DNA from: Vermamoeba vermiformis
Taxonomy: Eukaryota; Tubulinea; Echinamoebida
Assembly: GCA_045837725.1 (NCBI GenBank)
Contig: JBEWZL010000202.1
Location: 62,001 to 126,000 of the forward strand
Direction of reading: 5' to 3'
DNA: 64,000 bases
The notes under the pieces are model-generated. The model did not search any database, was not told the origin of the DNA, and saw only the letters and a list, made by a program, of their open reading frames with translations. Each line of letters starts with the position of its first letter. Within the stretch, counting starts at the first letter, position 1. Made by a program: the position numbers and the translations under genes. Shown in pieces: positions 50,992-63,607 of the stretch.

Positions 50992-52777
50992 ATGAAGACA
51001 ACAACGAAACTATTGTCTATTTTTGTTATATTTGTTGTGCTTGCTTCGGCATTCACTCCAGGTAAGTAACCAATCCACGTCACCAACGAGGGATCGGCTT
51101 AGCATTGATTCGTATCGGTAATTAATATCTTGATTTATACAGTTTTGTCCAAGAGATCGGCGGAGGTAATACAGCAGTAAAATAGCACTACCGAGAACAA
51201 AATTTTTTTTGGATCAACTTGTTTTCGCTTGTTTAACGAGCCATGTCCTTACAAAAATTTCTAAAAAATAGGAGGATGATGAATATGACGATGACGAGTT
51301 TGTTGGCGTCGAGGAAGTAAAACAAAAGCCCACGAAGCCATCTGCACCTGTCAAACCTGAGATCCCTATTAGTACGTGACCTGCCAGGCAAAAAGTAATG
51401 CGATATTTTTATTAATAGTATTTTATTAGATGATGTGCTCCTAAATGAGTCCAAAGGCCCATCAAATTATTACATGGAGATCGGCATCGTTGCCTTCGTC
51501 GTAGTTTACATCATGTACTCGTTTGTTGGCAAGAACCAAAACGAAGCTTATGCTCTCGCTTGGTGAGTTGATCGATATTATACGAAGGCGAGGTGTACTA
51601 ATATCAATAACATTGCAGGGCTAAGACTTATCGTGCCACCCTCGAAGAACAATTCAGCAAAGTTGGCGAGGCCGCGAACACTTTGTTGGTCAAAGAAAGT
51701 CAAGCACGCTTTGTCGCTCACTGCACTGGTCGAGCTAACTGCATTGGTGCTCAATTCACCCTCAAGGTATGTCTAATAATGAAGCTTTATGGCACGTGAT
51801 TGACCACCTTGCCTAGATGCACAAACGTCACGACTTGTTGAGTGGCTTGTACAGCATTGTCAGCAGATCTCAAGACGAGGTTATTATTGACATTCCTATG
51901 AACGACGATGCCATGGAGCCCTTCGTCTTTGCGCTCGTGCCCAAGAACGAGAAGCGTCAATACCAAAAGGAGTACCCTGACTTGGTACGGTCCCTCGCAC
52001 CTACATTCTGTCCTATGTCTCACCATTTGTATTGTAGGAATCCTTGGCCACTACCGTTAATCACGAAGCAGTCCCTAAGGGCAAAGTCTTGTTGTCTGAC
52101 TGCAGTGAAATGGTCTCGACTATTTTGACCGGAGACGTCGCCAAGACCCTCCAATCATTCGACAAGGACATCGTCTTCGTGCACTTCACTGACCAGTTCG
52201 CCGTGGACCCCAAGTAGTAAGTAGCCCTTGTTTACATGATTATGATTTAGATGCTCAACGAGCCAATTTCAGCCCGAAGATTTTGCGATTTGTGTTGCGA
52301 ATGCCGCCATTGAGCGATATGGGCCGACACGTCACTATCTTCAAGATGATTTTCTTCTTGGTAGATTTGATTGGCAGAACCAAGTTGTCCGATAGAGTAA
52401 GTCTGCCGTGTCTATGTCAGATCCATGGATGTGCTCATGTTCGACTTAGGCTAAACAAGCTGCCACGCAAAAGAGACAGAAGATCGTCCAAAAGAGCTTG
52501 AAAGAGACTCGCCAACAACGCGAGGAGGTAGGACAAGCCAGTATAATTGTTCTCTGATCCGACTTTTTGACACCGGAACTAGGCTGCTCAACAACGAAGA
52601 CTTGAGAAAGAACGTGCTGAAAAAGAAAAGTTAGAGAAGCGCATGGAGAACATGACTCCCGAGCAACAAAGAAAACTCGAGGCCAAGTTGAAGCGAAGAG
52701 AGGTTAAGAAGGTAACGTTACTCTAATGATATTGATTCTACGCTGGTGCTAACACGTACTTGTAGAACAAAATCTAA
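50992..52777 (+). CDS. CCDC47: CCDC47/calumin, ER translocon-associated PAT complex subunit
   Basis: Start ATG 50992 gives a signal peptide (MKTTTKLLSIFVIFVVLASA), stop 52775-52777, nine exons. A short acidic luminal region (EEDDEYDDDEFVGVEE) precedes one transmembrane segment (YYMEIGIVAFVVVYIMYSFV). A cytosolic core follows (RATLEEQFSKVGEAANTLLV, CTGRANCIGAQFTLKMHKRH, DLLSGLYSIVSRSQDEVIID). The C-terminal charged coiled coil (EAAQQRRLEKERAEKEKLEK, RMENMTPEQQRKLEAKLKRR) is the part that reaches the ribosome tunnel in the human protein. CCDC47 works with Asterix in multipass-protein insertion. Confidence 0.92.
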
Positions 52778-52929
52778 TAGGACTAGTATTCATTTGCAAA
52801 TAATAAACGAACGTTTAGAAGACACTTGTCCGTTACGCTGCGGATCTACTAACAGGTAAACCCTCGTGGAACTTCGATCCTAGAAATCGATCTGGAGATC
52901 GAGTACTATATATCCTTTCGACAATTCAT

Positions 52930-54842
52930 TTATTTGTATTTGTCAAATATTTTGCGCGCAATAGATTCAAATGACCTTAAGCCAGGATAACGCAAGTACT
53001 TAAACACATTGATCCAGATCTCAGGTGGGATCAACGCTTTCATCGACGAATCTCGTGCAAGACTATGTATCACAACCACATTATTCTCGTACATTTCTTG
53101 CTGAAAGATTCTATTCCGCATTAAGTATTTTTCAACAGGAGCGCCGAAAAAGCCCAAATGGATCAAGGAATAATTGACTTCAAACAAGGATATAAATTGT
53201 TCTTCACGGTATATAATCAGGGGCATATCATCGGTTATGCTTACTTCAAGGGATTTTAACGTGTTATTTTCTTTGAGTGCATCCACGAACCTGTCGATAT
53301 TGTCGTTGTACTGGCCAATCACTGCAATCCATTCCAATTTAGTATTTTTCTTAATAATATCAACCATTGTTCCAATTATAGAGCCTTGACAGGCATAGTC
53401 GCCAGTCATAAGATTTTCTATACTCGGATGTGTCTCCAAAACTGAACCATAATACCGAATAGATGCGTCATCCACATTATGCAATAACAATATTAGTTGA
53501 TGTAGCGTATCATTTCCTTTCAGTCCGTCCGCTAGTGCTCTGCATCCGTCGTTCGATGAGACTTGCAAAGATAGCCTTTTTAGGCTTTTATTGCATCGTA
53601 GAGCCTCGCTGAATTCTTTTGTAAATCCCTCTGAGATAGGGTGCTCTGGTTCTCCTAACATTAGGTCCGTTAACGAGCTGATCTTGAAAATTGTAGCAGG
53701 AACGGATGTGTATTCATTGCCCGATAGGTTCAATGTCCGAACAGTCTTATTGTCTTTCAATGCATCGCATAGTATTTCTAATGCTTCATTATTGATCTTG
53801 GCTACGAGGTGCAAGCTAGTTATTGAATTGTTGGATCTGAGACCTTCCGCCAAACTAGTTATAGCTGTCCGATTGAATGGATAATCGGAGTCTATATGCA
53901 ACTCTTTCAATGTCTTAGTATATTTTAATCCATCAAGGAAATTGTCTATCGTGGAAATTCCGGGTGAATGTTCGGACAATGATAGCATTTCTATCGATTT
54001 GTTTTCTTCGAAAAGATCGTTCAATATGCACCATAATTCAGCACAGTCATATATCATAAGCTTTTGAATAGATTTGTTTGTTTTCAAGCCATCAGATAAA
54101 TACTGAACTTCATCCGGATGTACCTTCACCCGAGCAAAATGCAGCAATTGCAAATTATTGAGTGATCCGATAGCTTCACCAAACATTTGACCGGCACCTT
54201 TTACTACTGTCATGTCACATATCGATAGTTTTGTCAAATTGTTGCAAGATCTCAATCCAGCTGAGAAAATGTTCGTCAGTTGTGGATCATCCGTTGAAGA
54301 TTGCCACGTTAGTGCCAGGTCATTTAATATTCTATTATTTTCTAAGAATTGTCCTAGCCATTTAACAATCGAATCATCTTCAGCGTAAAATGCCTTCACG
54401 TCCAACGACTTTACTGACGAATTCTTCATGGCTGTATTATTTAAATGTTCGAATAATAGGAAATTTGATAATACTGACCTCGTTGCATATGGGACAATAA
54501 TAATAGTCCTGCTTTTTGGGTGCTACAGACTTGCAATCAGGACACGGACTCAGATCCGCGTTGCTTATTGAGAGGGCGGCAATATTATTTACCGCGTTCT
54601 TATAATTGGATTCGATGATGTTTCTATCGTCAGACGACGCCAGAGTGCCTATTGTCGAATTAAATTTAATTTGAAATTAAAAAATAAAATTCATCAGATG
54701 AATTTATATCCTCAATTTTAATCTCAAAATGATGATAAGGCTACGAGCCTTTATAAATAATTACGTAATTTACTTAAAGCGATTTTTGGCCGTAAACATC
54801 TGCACCAACTGAAGTTCTCTTACCGTTGCTCATCTTCGACAT
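52930..54842 (-). CDS. Zinc-ribbon / leucine-rich-repeat (RNI-type) protein
   Basis: Start ATG 54842 (MSKMSNG), stop 52930. Three exons: 54842-54824 area, a zinc-ribbon exon, and one large exon of about 495 codons. The ribbon has CPDCKSVAPKKQDYYYCPIC, two CxxC knuckles. The rest is a solenoid of about 15 RNI-type leucine-rich repeats of the ribonuclease-inhibitor/NLR style (ALKDNKTVRTLNLSGNEYTS; GLRSNNSITSLHLVAK). The end, IPPEIWINVFKYLRYPGLRS, is F-box-like. The protein could be a ubiquitin-ligase adaptor or a ligand sensor. The ribbon is joined to the LRR by an intron whose acceptor I placed at CATGAAG; the CAGCC alternative gives a stop. Confidence 0.78.
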
Positions 54843-54878
54843 AAGAAATCGACCTTATAGGATATCATTACTGCTTCG

Positions 54879-55540
54879 ATGCACGCTGAGGGTTTCGATT
54901 TAAATTTAATCTTAGGTAACGAAACAACAAAACGTTTACATTTGGTCAAACTTTCGTCAAACACGCATTTTGAACTATTTTGTGACTTTGTGCAGTTGGT
55001 TATTAAACTGATTTTGAACTATCTTGTGACTTTTTTCCAACTCGAGCAAAATCAATTTTTACTAACACACAGATGTGTTTGATTCCCCTTACTCTTGTTC
55101 GTCACAGTTCAGCCATTTCTTCATTGACTGTTTGTCCGAGGACTTGGACAACGATCAAACCAAGCCAACAACAAAACGATTTGACGTATGAGGTGCACAT
55201 TTGTGTACGTTTGTTCATTGTCAAGAACTACGAAAGAAGACAAGGCATACCTACGATTTTTCTTTGTTACTCAATCTTGCCAGGTACGCTGAATAGTATT
55301 TTTTACCATGAATAGAAAAGAACGTACACCATAGGGCTGTAAGTAGGATCAATACTTCAGCCTGAGGGACGAGGTGGTGTTTGACGGATCAAAACAGATC
55401 GCGTTCCGTTTACGTTTAGAAGCGCATATTCGAGAACCTGCTACACAAACAATTAGAGTCTCAGTCGTAAAAAGCGCTGGTGGTAAGCTTTAATAATTAT
55501 TATTCTTTATTCTACTATTCTAGTTAAAATCGGCGCTTAA
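54879..55540 (+). CDS. Hypothetical protein, small multi-exon gene
   Basis: Start ATG 54879 is only 36 bp from the divergent LRR start. Exons 54879-54915, 55073-55185, 55237-55283, 55361-55482 and 55524-55540 join to about 111 residues (MHAEGFDLNLILDVFDSPYS ... RLRLEAHIREPATQTIRVSV). The second intron (55186-55236, 51 bp, GTATGA donor) is a multiple of three and removes an in-frame TGA; without it the chain is still in phase. All other junction phases agree, which argues for a real gene. The domain is not recognised; the C-terminal half has beta-strand character (KQIAFRLRLEAHIREP). The last exon carries only 5 codons. Confidence 0.5.
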
Positions 55541-56009
55541 TATAATATTTATCCATTATAAATATTAATATTGATATCGATGCCATGTTATTGAGGCTAC
55601 AAACGAAGGAAGGACGCCGATCAGCATTGCATAATTATTAATTAAATTTGGAATAATTCAAATCTCGGCGCATTATCGCCATCAAATTACCGCTGATAAT
55701 TTTATTCACGTTAAAAATAACGATAATTACCGTTTTTATTGCCACATCTCGTGTGATCTCGATTTTCGGGTCCATCTGACTTTAAATCATAATCTACATT
55801 TGACGAACGTGACCTGCTTTACGCCATATGCGAATTAATACTGCCTTGTTGTCCTGACGTCGAATTGTTCAGCTAAATAAAAACGCGGCATTATTTGCAC
55901 ACTCGTTGCAACGGACGAGCACCATAGTTAAGATAGCTATTCATCTCATCACTACGCACAATAATTTAACCTACTCGCTTTTTTTTTATTGGTAGCATTG
56001 TCTACTATA
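55541..56009. other. Intergenic region
   Basis: Very AT-rich spacer with no gene or repeat that I can support. Confidence 0.5.
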
Positions 56010-58210
56010 ATGGACGGTAAATAGCGAAGATTTTGTTTTGGTTGCGCAACAAATTAATTTGAAAAATAATTGTAGGGCCAGCAGACTTCCGTAAACAATG
56101 GCTAACGAGTAAGTATAATTCGGATATTAATTAATATTTAATTAACTCGAATTTAGTAACCGATATTGAGGCTTTTCCAATGCAACAATTCGTTCAATGG
56201 GTCTGCTGGCAATTAGGACGCCCAGAAGCCACTTACGCACGTCACAATGACTACTTTATTAAGACGTATTAACGCTGATTAAAGAGAAGCGTTGACCTAA
56301 GCCAATATAATAACGCAAAAGAATTGTTCGCAGCAAATCCACCACGCCTGGATCTCGTACTCGACTCATTTCGCACGTGTTTGCATTCGTACCAGCCAGT
56401 CAGCGACGTTTTTGAAGAGCTATTGAAACTCGATCTATTGCAGTGGCCTTATGTGCCACGTTTTTCACTCGAGTTTAAGGACTGGGAACGCAAAAGTAAG
56501 CCAATTCATTTCACCAATAGCTATTTTTTGCACTTTTTTTTAATGTCATTGGCTTATTAATATTCAGATATCAAACCAAGCATGCCACTTCATCCTTCAC
56601 AAACGGTTCTCAGTTGGTTTATTGGCGCTATTTCAGTCTGTGACATTGAAGAGCCCAAACTATACTCCATACACAACAGTGATCTGATCACTCGCCCTTT
56701 GCCTGGCACATCTCCAACAGAGATCAATTTGACACTGCTGAAAGGTGATTTAGGCAATGACAATGCTGAGTCACAGATTGTCAAAGACGTTCTGCAAGGC
56801 TGTAACTCACATTGGCCAGCTTTGCACTATCTGATTGGTACTTCTGGCACTGGCAAAACAAAGGCTTTGTTTGATATTGGCAGGAAACATGTGTCAGTCT
56901 ATTTTGACTTCAAAAAAGGTCAGTTTGAGTAACACTACTGTTGGTAAAATTAACTAATTTCTTATGTAGGTGAACTTGAAGGCTTATTTCTTAGAAATAT
57001 TAAAGAGCTTGAGAGTGCAAAAGGCCCTTTTGATGTTTGTTCAGCTGAGTATGAGATCAGTTTGCTACTTGCCACCAAATTAGTGCTGCTAATGATCATG
57101 AAGATGAAGAATCCAGCACTTACAAATGAACAATTGCTTTTGTCTCAAGTTCAGTACAATCAGAAACAACTGAACATGTGCAGAACAATTCAAGCAATAC
57201 TAAAGAACGTTTTCAAAACTGTCAATGACCTTCAAACAGTTATTGACACAACCAGTGTGTTCCTTGATTTCAATAGGACAACTCTATTTTTGCTGTGTGA
57301 TGAAGCTCAAGAACTGCTGCACATTGCCGAGGGAAAATTTGAGTTGCAAAGTTTGTACCAGAGGCTTGTATCAGAATTTGTTAGCTATGGAAACTGCATT
57401 GTTGCTGGAACTTCACTGGACATAATCTACTTTGACCAGTTGGATGGGTCCAACATTGCAAAGCCAAACAGTGAAACAAAGTGTAGAGAAAAACATGCTA
57501 ACTTTAGACACATAACCAAGAAAGAGGATTGTTGTGCACTTGTTGAGCACCTGTTTGATGTCAAGTTATCTGACACTCATATCCAGCACATCTTGAACAA
57601 GTTACAAGGTACACATTAGGCTCTTGTATTCCAATCCATGCTCATTGTGTTCAACAGGTCGAGTTGGATTCATGGTTAGCTTGGCCACTGTTGCACAGCT
57701 TGAGCAGTACAAAAAGTCAACTAATCCTGGCAAATCCAATGAAGAAATTCTAATGAAAGTGGTTGATGACCTGTACTGTCATTTAACTCAATGCAATAGT
57801 CTGACCTTAGACCAAGCCATTAGTACACAATGCACTCCTGCTACAAAAATCAATGCCACCTTTGATGAACTGAAGCATGCCTATGCTAACTTAGTTAAGA
57901 GCTACTATGTTGAAACAATGGAAGAAATTATAGAAGGCAGTACAATGTTTGCAGATGGCTTGGTTGGAGTTACTTTCAATACCAATGCACTTGATCATAA
58001 GTACAGCAGGACATATCACTATGTAATATCAGAGGTAAGACTTGTGAATACATGACTTATTGTGTATCTTACTAATATCTGATGTAGCCATTGATTGTGG
58101 ATGCAGTTTGCAATGTGTTCAAGCGAAAGGGTATCAGGCTCAGAGAAGAGGATAGTACAGACCCTGATGAGCCTGCCACAAAGAAAAGAAGAACACAAAT
58201 CAAAGTCTAG
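56010..58210 (+). CDS. P-loop NTPase of Crinkler/STAND-like type
   Basis: Six or seven exons. The likely start is ATG 56010 (MDV joined to TDIEAFPMQQFVQWVCWQLG) or the in-exon ATG near 56181; stop 58208-58210. An intron of only 36 bp (56269-56304 area) is needed to keep the frame. The N-terminal region is helical (FAANPPRLDLVLDSFRTCLH). The NTPase follows: Walker A LIGTSGTGKTKALFDIG, Walker B TLFLLCDEAQELLHIAEG, and a sensor-like CIVAGTSLDIIYF. The C-terminal part is helical and ends in a basic nuclear-type tail (PATKKRRTQIKV). It resembles the NTPase found in Crinkler-type effectors of protists and their transposon relatives. I see no nuclease domain. It looks intact. Confidence 0.7.
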
Positions 58211-58287
58211 AAAAAAGTAAAAAGGACAGGAGTTGACTTTTGATAAGAGTCTAAGTTTACTAAAATTTTCCAATTTGAACGTACACC

Positions 58288-60950
58288 CTATTTCTTCTTC
58301 TCCCAGTCACCCCAATCGTCCCAGTTCTCTTCCCAGCCTTGTTGTTTGACAGCTGCTTTGCCAGTCTGAGTGCCGTTTTGAACTGACGCTGAGGTCTCTT
58401 TGCGTTGCTCTTTCGGTGTTGTTTCGGTTGAAGAAAAGTCCCAAAGATCTTCTTGAGGCTTAGCATTCGAGGCTTTAGTGCCATTGCTGCTCTTGCTATT
58501 ATCAGCCATTGTAACTTTCTTATCGAACTCGTCCCAGAACGCATCTTCTTCCTTGTTAACGGATTCGGTTTTAGGTGGTTGCCTTTCTTCGACGTCAAAG
58601 CCCATAAAATTAGAGTCATCGACTACGCGAGTGACCGTAGTATTTTTCTTAGTATTTTGTTGTCTGTGGCCGCTATCGTTAGCGAAAAAGTTTTCTAAAT
58701 CTTCTTGATCTCTTTCGGGATCAGATCTAGCGTGACCATTGTTAGACATCTGTTGTTGTGCACCTTGGCTGCTCCAATTATCCCAAATATCGTCTTGTCT
58801 GCTATTGCTTTGATAAGTTCGTTGGTTCTGTCGTGGATCTTCATTGTGATGTAAGTGCGAATCCTGATCCAACAGCGAACTGTCTTCTTCGCGGTAGTGA
58901 TATTGTCTGTCTGTATCATGGCCATGACGGCTATGAGGACTTTGATGTGGTGACCCTGGGACAGGCGCGTCCTTGTTGAAAGTAGAGTTGATGAGACTCA
59001 TGCCCTTGTGCTTCAATTCCTGCGACACGGTAAATTAATACAGACTTTCCAAATATGGTAATACAGTGTGGGTCTCGGTCTTAAACTAAAACTGATAAAA
59101 TTGTTTTCAGGAGGTTTATGATATGACCACTGACAGTCATAAATTAAGCCTCCTAATTTCATCATTAAACAATTTTATCTTCAATGTGGCACCGTAGATT
59201 TCATTATATTTAACTATAATAAGCATACATTAACTGAACATACCTCGAATTTATCGTCGATTTGAAGCTCGTGAACTTTTTGTTTGGCAGTTTGCGCGAG
59301 TTTTTCCACGCCCGAAGACAACTTGCTCCAGCCAGTGAACAACGCATTCATGCTGTTTTCGAGGAAATCTGATTGGCCACTAACAGAAATAACATCGGTC
59401 AAACAAAGAACGAACAACTAACGAAGTGACGGGCAGTACAATTTGACACGTGTCACTTCAAAACACGGTCTTTGACACGTGCCAGAAAAGCGTTAGATCG
59501 GTATCGACTTACGTATTTCTCTTAGGCTGCGGAGAGTTGCCAAAATAGGCATCACTGGACACGCTCACTTTGTACTTGTCATTGGTCGTGGGCTGCAAAC
59601 CTCGTCGCTCGCCAGGAGGCGCGTTGCCGGCACTAGAATTGCCACCAGTGTTGTACCCTCCGCTGCTATTGTAGCCTGAACTGTTGTAGCCGCCACTCTG
59701 ACTCGAGCCATTGTAACCGCCGTTGTTGTAGCTGCTGTTGTTGTAACCGCCGCCATTGTTGTAGCCGCCATTACCATAGCCACCACTGCTAGACATGGTG
59801 CGGCCACTAAGACCATCATGAATATTAATATCAATAGTATAATACTATGCTGCATATAATAAAAATGGTTCGCGAAGTTGCTGGTCGGCAAAAAATTTGA
59901 CACGTGCACGTGCCATTGCGCTTCGTTATAATGATAAAAATTATTTCTAAATATGGTAACGTACCCATAGTCACTAGAACCAGTATTAGCAGTGCGTCGT
60001 GTAGGTGGGGTCACATCCGACGTGAGTTTGTAATCGTTGGACGAAGATGTCCTCAACGACGAGCTTTGATTGCCGCTCATTAATTTTTTAACTTGTTCCG
60101 GTGAAGGCTCGGACCATTCTTTGCCCTAAAAGGAAATTTAGGTTTGTAATCAAAGCATTGAAATTCGACTAGGCAGATCAGCTTTCCTTTTCGTCTCATA
60201 TATTCGAAAAATCGTATTAATAATTACCTGACTAATAGTCTTTAATTTTTCGCGATAAATAATGGCCGCTGGTAAATTGTATTTTGAGGTTAGATCCATT
60301 GAGCTGCTGACGCCTTGAGAAGTCATAAATGCTTTGTAATTCTTGTTTCCTCCGTACTAAATAATATACTTTAATATACAGTATTTATTAAATCGTCGGT
60401 TTGATTTTAATGAATTTTTTCGAGTTTTCCGATCTAGATCTGTCGTTGATATTTTTGAATAAATCATGAATTAACTTACTTCCATCAAAGCTAATTGAGT
60501 GTCGGTCCAACTATCCATATTAAGACTTCTTACGGTACTAAAAGAAGTTTTTCAATTAAATCTGAAAAAATACGAAAAACGAAATGGATCAACTGCCAAT
60601 AATTACCTCAAATGAGTTCCCAAGCTTCTGTGTTTTCCAGAGCAATTTAAGCAAATATAAATACCATAGGTAGCTATAATTATTCAATATTACCGTTAGA
60701 ATTGCATTACGAATTGTTATTATTTGAAAAATAATTACTTGACGCCCATTGAGGATTGCTAGCTCCACATTCAGCACAATACTATAAATTAATACCGTAT
60801 TAATATTATTGTATATTTTTTAGACAGATCTGGTGGAATAATAAGAAATTTTCGGATGTCGCTTACGTTGTTTTCAGGGTCTTTTTTCAACCGACGAAAC
60901 ACCTCATCAGGGTCTCTAGTCGATGCCTTGAATGAGCTCAAGTGCGACAT
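58288..60950 (-). CDS. ARFGAP1: ArfGAP1-type GTPase-activating protein
   Basis: Start ATG 60950 (MSHLSSFKASTRDPDEVFRR), stop 58288-58290, about nine exons. The ArfGAP zinc finger C-x2-C-x16-C-x2-C is complete: YCAECGASNPQWAS, YGIYICLNCSGKHRSLGTH, with the catalytic arginine in KHRSLG. The conserved VRSLNMDSWTDTQLALME follows. A Gly/Asn/Tyr/Ser-rich low-complexity region (SGGYNSSGYNSSGGYNTGGN) precedes an ALPS-like amphipathic helix (TGWSKLSSGVEKLAQTAKQK). The C-terminal tail has coatomer-binding W motifs (WDNW, WEENWDDWGDWEKKK). It hydrolyses Arf1-GTP on COPI membranes at the Golgi. Confidence 0.92.
59444..59455. repeat. Intronic palindrome TGACACGTGTCA, copy 5
   Basis: Perfect 12-bp copy in an intron of the ArfGAP gene; two near copies (59474-59483 and 59900-59916 areas) lie in the same gene's introns. 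Confidence 0.7.
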
Positions 60951-61433
60951 TTAATTGTGTTGTTTAGATGCGTTAAAATGGTAAAAACACCGACGCTCAA
61001 CGACACGAAGCATTAACGCTTAGTCTTAGTATAATAATAATTTGCTATTAAATAAGGACACGAAGACTTAAGGCCACGCACGTTAGTGTTTAAACTTCGC
61101 AGATGACGTAAGATCTGCGATAATAATCGGGGTTTGGCTATTAATTGGTACAAAAACTATAAATATACACGCAATTAGTAATACGTTGAAACTATCCACT
61201 TTGAAGCCATTCCTGCGACTACGGAGAAACGGGACCAGATCAAGTCAAGTCTCAAATTAGTTAGCCCTACTGCCAATGAATTGGCAAGCTATTAAGCGTG
61301 CCACCGTTATCCGTATTAACTTGAAGTCTATTGTTGTATTAATACTGGCGACTTGCGATAATAAATTCATTTTTGATTTTCCAACGAACACAAACACGTA
61401 ACTGCAGATGCGAGGGAATTGATTGCAGATTTA
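60951..61433 (+). promoter_or_regulatory. Shared promoter and leader, with TATA box
   Basis: TATAAATA at 61158-61165 lies about 270 bp before the kinase start; the leader has acceptor-like GCAG sites just before ATG. The ArfGAP start is divergent. Confidence 0.4.
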
Positions 61434-63607
61434 ATGGAATATAGACGCATCAAGGAACATTATATATTAGGAAAAGAGTTGGGCAAGTAAGTAACAATTG
61501 TGGATTTTTGCCTCTGTATTCAGCAATAGAATTAATTGAGAATCTTGAACGTTAAATTTACAATTAATTTTATCTTCTCAAATAATATATAACCACAGTA
61601 ATAATAAATACAATAATGCGATCAAATTCCTATTAAAAAGATGATAATTTCAATTTAATTTGATTTCTTTTGTGGGACACATATTTTGTCGCGAGATTAC
61701 ATAAAATTACTTTAATATACACGACAAGATTATATTCGTATTTGACGAGATTATTTGATTCGCTAGATTATTTCACTGAATAATATCTATCAGCTTACCT
61801 GTCAATTCATTCAACTTTGGCCGTTTTTACGATTAATTTTATATTTAATACGATGCTATATATAACCCGCACTTATCAACATTAATTCGTTCAAATTTTT
61901 TCTGTCAGATCGCGCAGCTCAAATTTACTCATTTTTTTTATAATTATAGGGGCTCATTCTCGGTGGTCGTTCATGGCACTCGTCTTCAAGATGGTCTCAA
62001 CGTAGCAGTTAAAATCATTAAGAAAGTTCCAGGCAAAGATCTGTCCTTGTTACATAGAGAAATCCATATCATGCGCCAATTGGTGCATCCGGCGATAGTC
62101 TCGTTGATAGACGTATTCGAAGACGAGGAACATATATATATGGTCATAGAACTGGTCACTGGTGGCATGTTGTTCGATCATATCGTTGCGAAAGGATCTT
62201 ACAGCGAACAAGATGCGGCCAACATTGTGCGACAGATAGTCTTAGCAGTTAATTATATGCACGACAATGGTATTGCTCATAGAGACTTGAAGCCCGAGAA
62301 CTTATTGTGCTCCGGAGACAACCCGAATATCATCAAAGTAACAGATTTCGGATTAGCGAAAAATTTTGGCGAAGCGACGATGGTGACTAAATGCGGCACT
62401 CCAGATTATGTTTGTAAGTAATATAGCAATAGCATATGATAGAAAACCGCCTATTAAGTATCAAATATTTGAATTTAAAGAATCATCTGGATGACGGTCC
62501 CATATTATAATTTATTTGTGGATAATAATCGCTTAAAAATTAATTTTTTATCATAATATAGCACCGGAAGTCCTTACCGGCACAAAAAGTGCCTATAGCC
62601 CTGCAGTGGATGTTTGGAGCATTGGTGTAGTAACCTACATTTTGTAAGTCATAATCTCAATTCAAAATCAATTATAATATGATATATATCGTGCTATACA
62701 TTAGATTAATCGATGCCGATAATAACAACAACCACCGACAATATAAAACCGAATTGTTTTTAATTTTTCCTTTTTTGGAAATCTCGTTACACATTGTCGG
62801 AGCCCACGCGACCAAGATACTAACGTCTATTTGTTATATTAGGTTGTGCGGTAGTCCTCCTTTCTTCGCGCCTAACCGACCTCAGTTGTTTGAGCGGATC
62901 AGAAGCATTGATTATTGTTTCCATTCACCTGGTAAGTCGTCGACCCTGGAGCTGTTACATCCATCCACAACAGCATCGCATTCTTTAAATCTCGTTTTAT
63001 TAAGCACGATAAGAATTGATCGCTTGTTGTGGTGGCAAGGTTATAAACTTCGTGTACAAATTTTTTTTAATCAGATCTAGCTTTTTATAGAGGAATTTAA
63101 TACTAATATTGTCGTTTTTATTATAGAGTGGGATATTATTTCCGTAGATGGTAAGTCTTGTTTGATAATAGGCGAACCAAGCTCGCATCTGGTTAGCCGA
63201 TCTAGATCCAGCTTAGTTCGTTAAAAATTGCTAGATTTTTAAGCTATTTTCGTTATTACGGCTCATTCATTATAAATTATGATAATAATATCGCTAAAGA
63301 ACGCTAGGTAGTCTCATGTACCGGCCAACGAATTGCTTCTTAAAATCCAATTAGATTTTATAAAATAGTTATTTTAATTAGTGTTAGATGGTATATATGC
63401 CTATACCTACTAATTATATTCTTATTAATAGCTAAGGACTTCATTCGCCGAATTTTGGTAGCAGATCCAACTCTGCGGCTGACGACGAAGCAGTGCTTAG
63501 AGCATCCTTGGCTGACGAACAATAACAACGCAGAGCGCACCATCCCACGCATCGATTCGGGCAAGATGAAGATGTACTTGGAAGACAGACGCGGCAACAC
63601 AGTGTAA
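61434..63607 (+). CDS. CaMK-type serine/threonine protein kinase
   Basis: Start ATG 61434 (MEYRRIKEHYILGKELGK), stop 63605-63607, six or seven exons with one intron of about 460 bp after the first. The kinase core is complete: glycine loop GKGSFSVV, VAIK-like VAVKIIKKV, alpha-C Glu in HREIHIMRQL, HRD in GIAHRDLKPENLLC, DFG in KVTDFGLAKNFG, activation segment TKCGTPDYVAPEVL, and VDVWSIGVVTYILLCGSPPF. The C-terminal lobe ends LRLTTKQCLEHPWLTN followed by a short tail without a clear calmodulin-binding helix. It fits CAMK/DCLK/MLCK-type kinases of amoebae. Gene 5' exons upstream of 61434 cannot be excluded. Confidence 0.88.

Noticed and set aside
55189-55191. TGA read as selenocysteine
   Set aside because: A 51-bp in-phase intron removes it, and no SECIS-like structure was seen.
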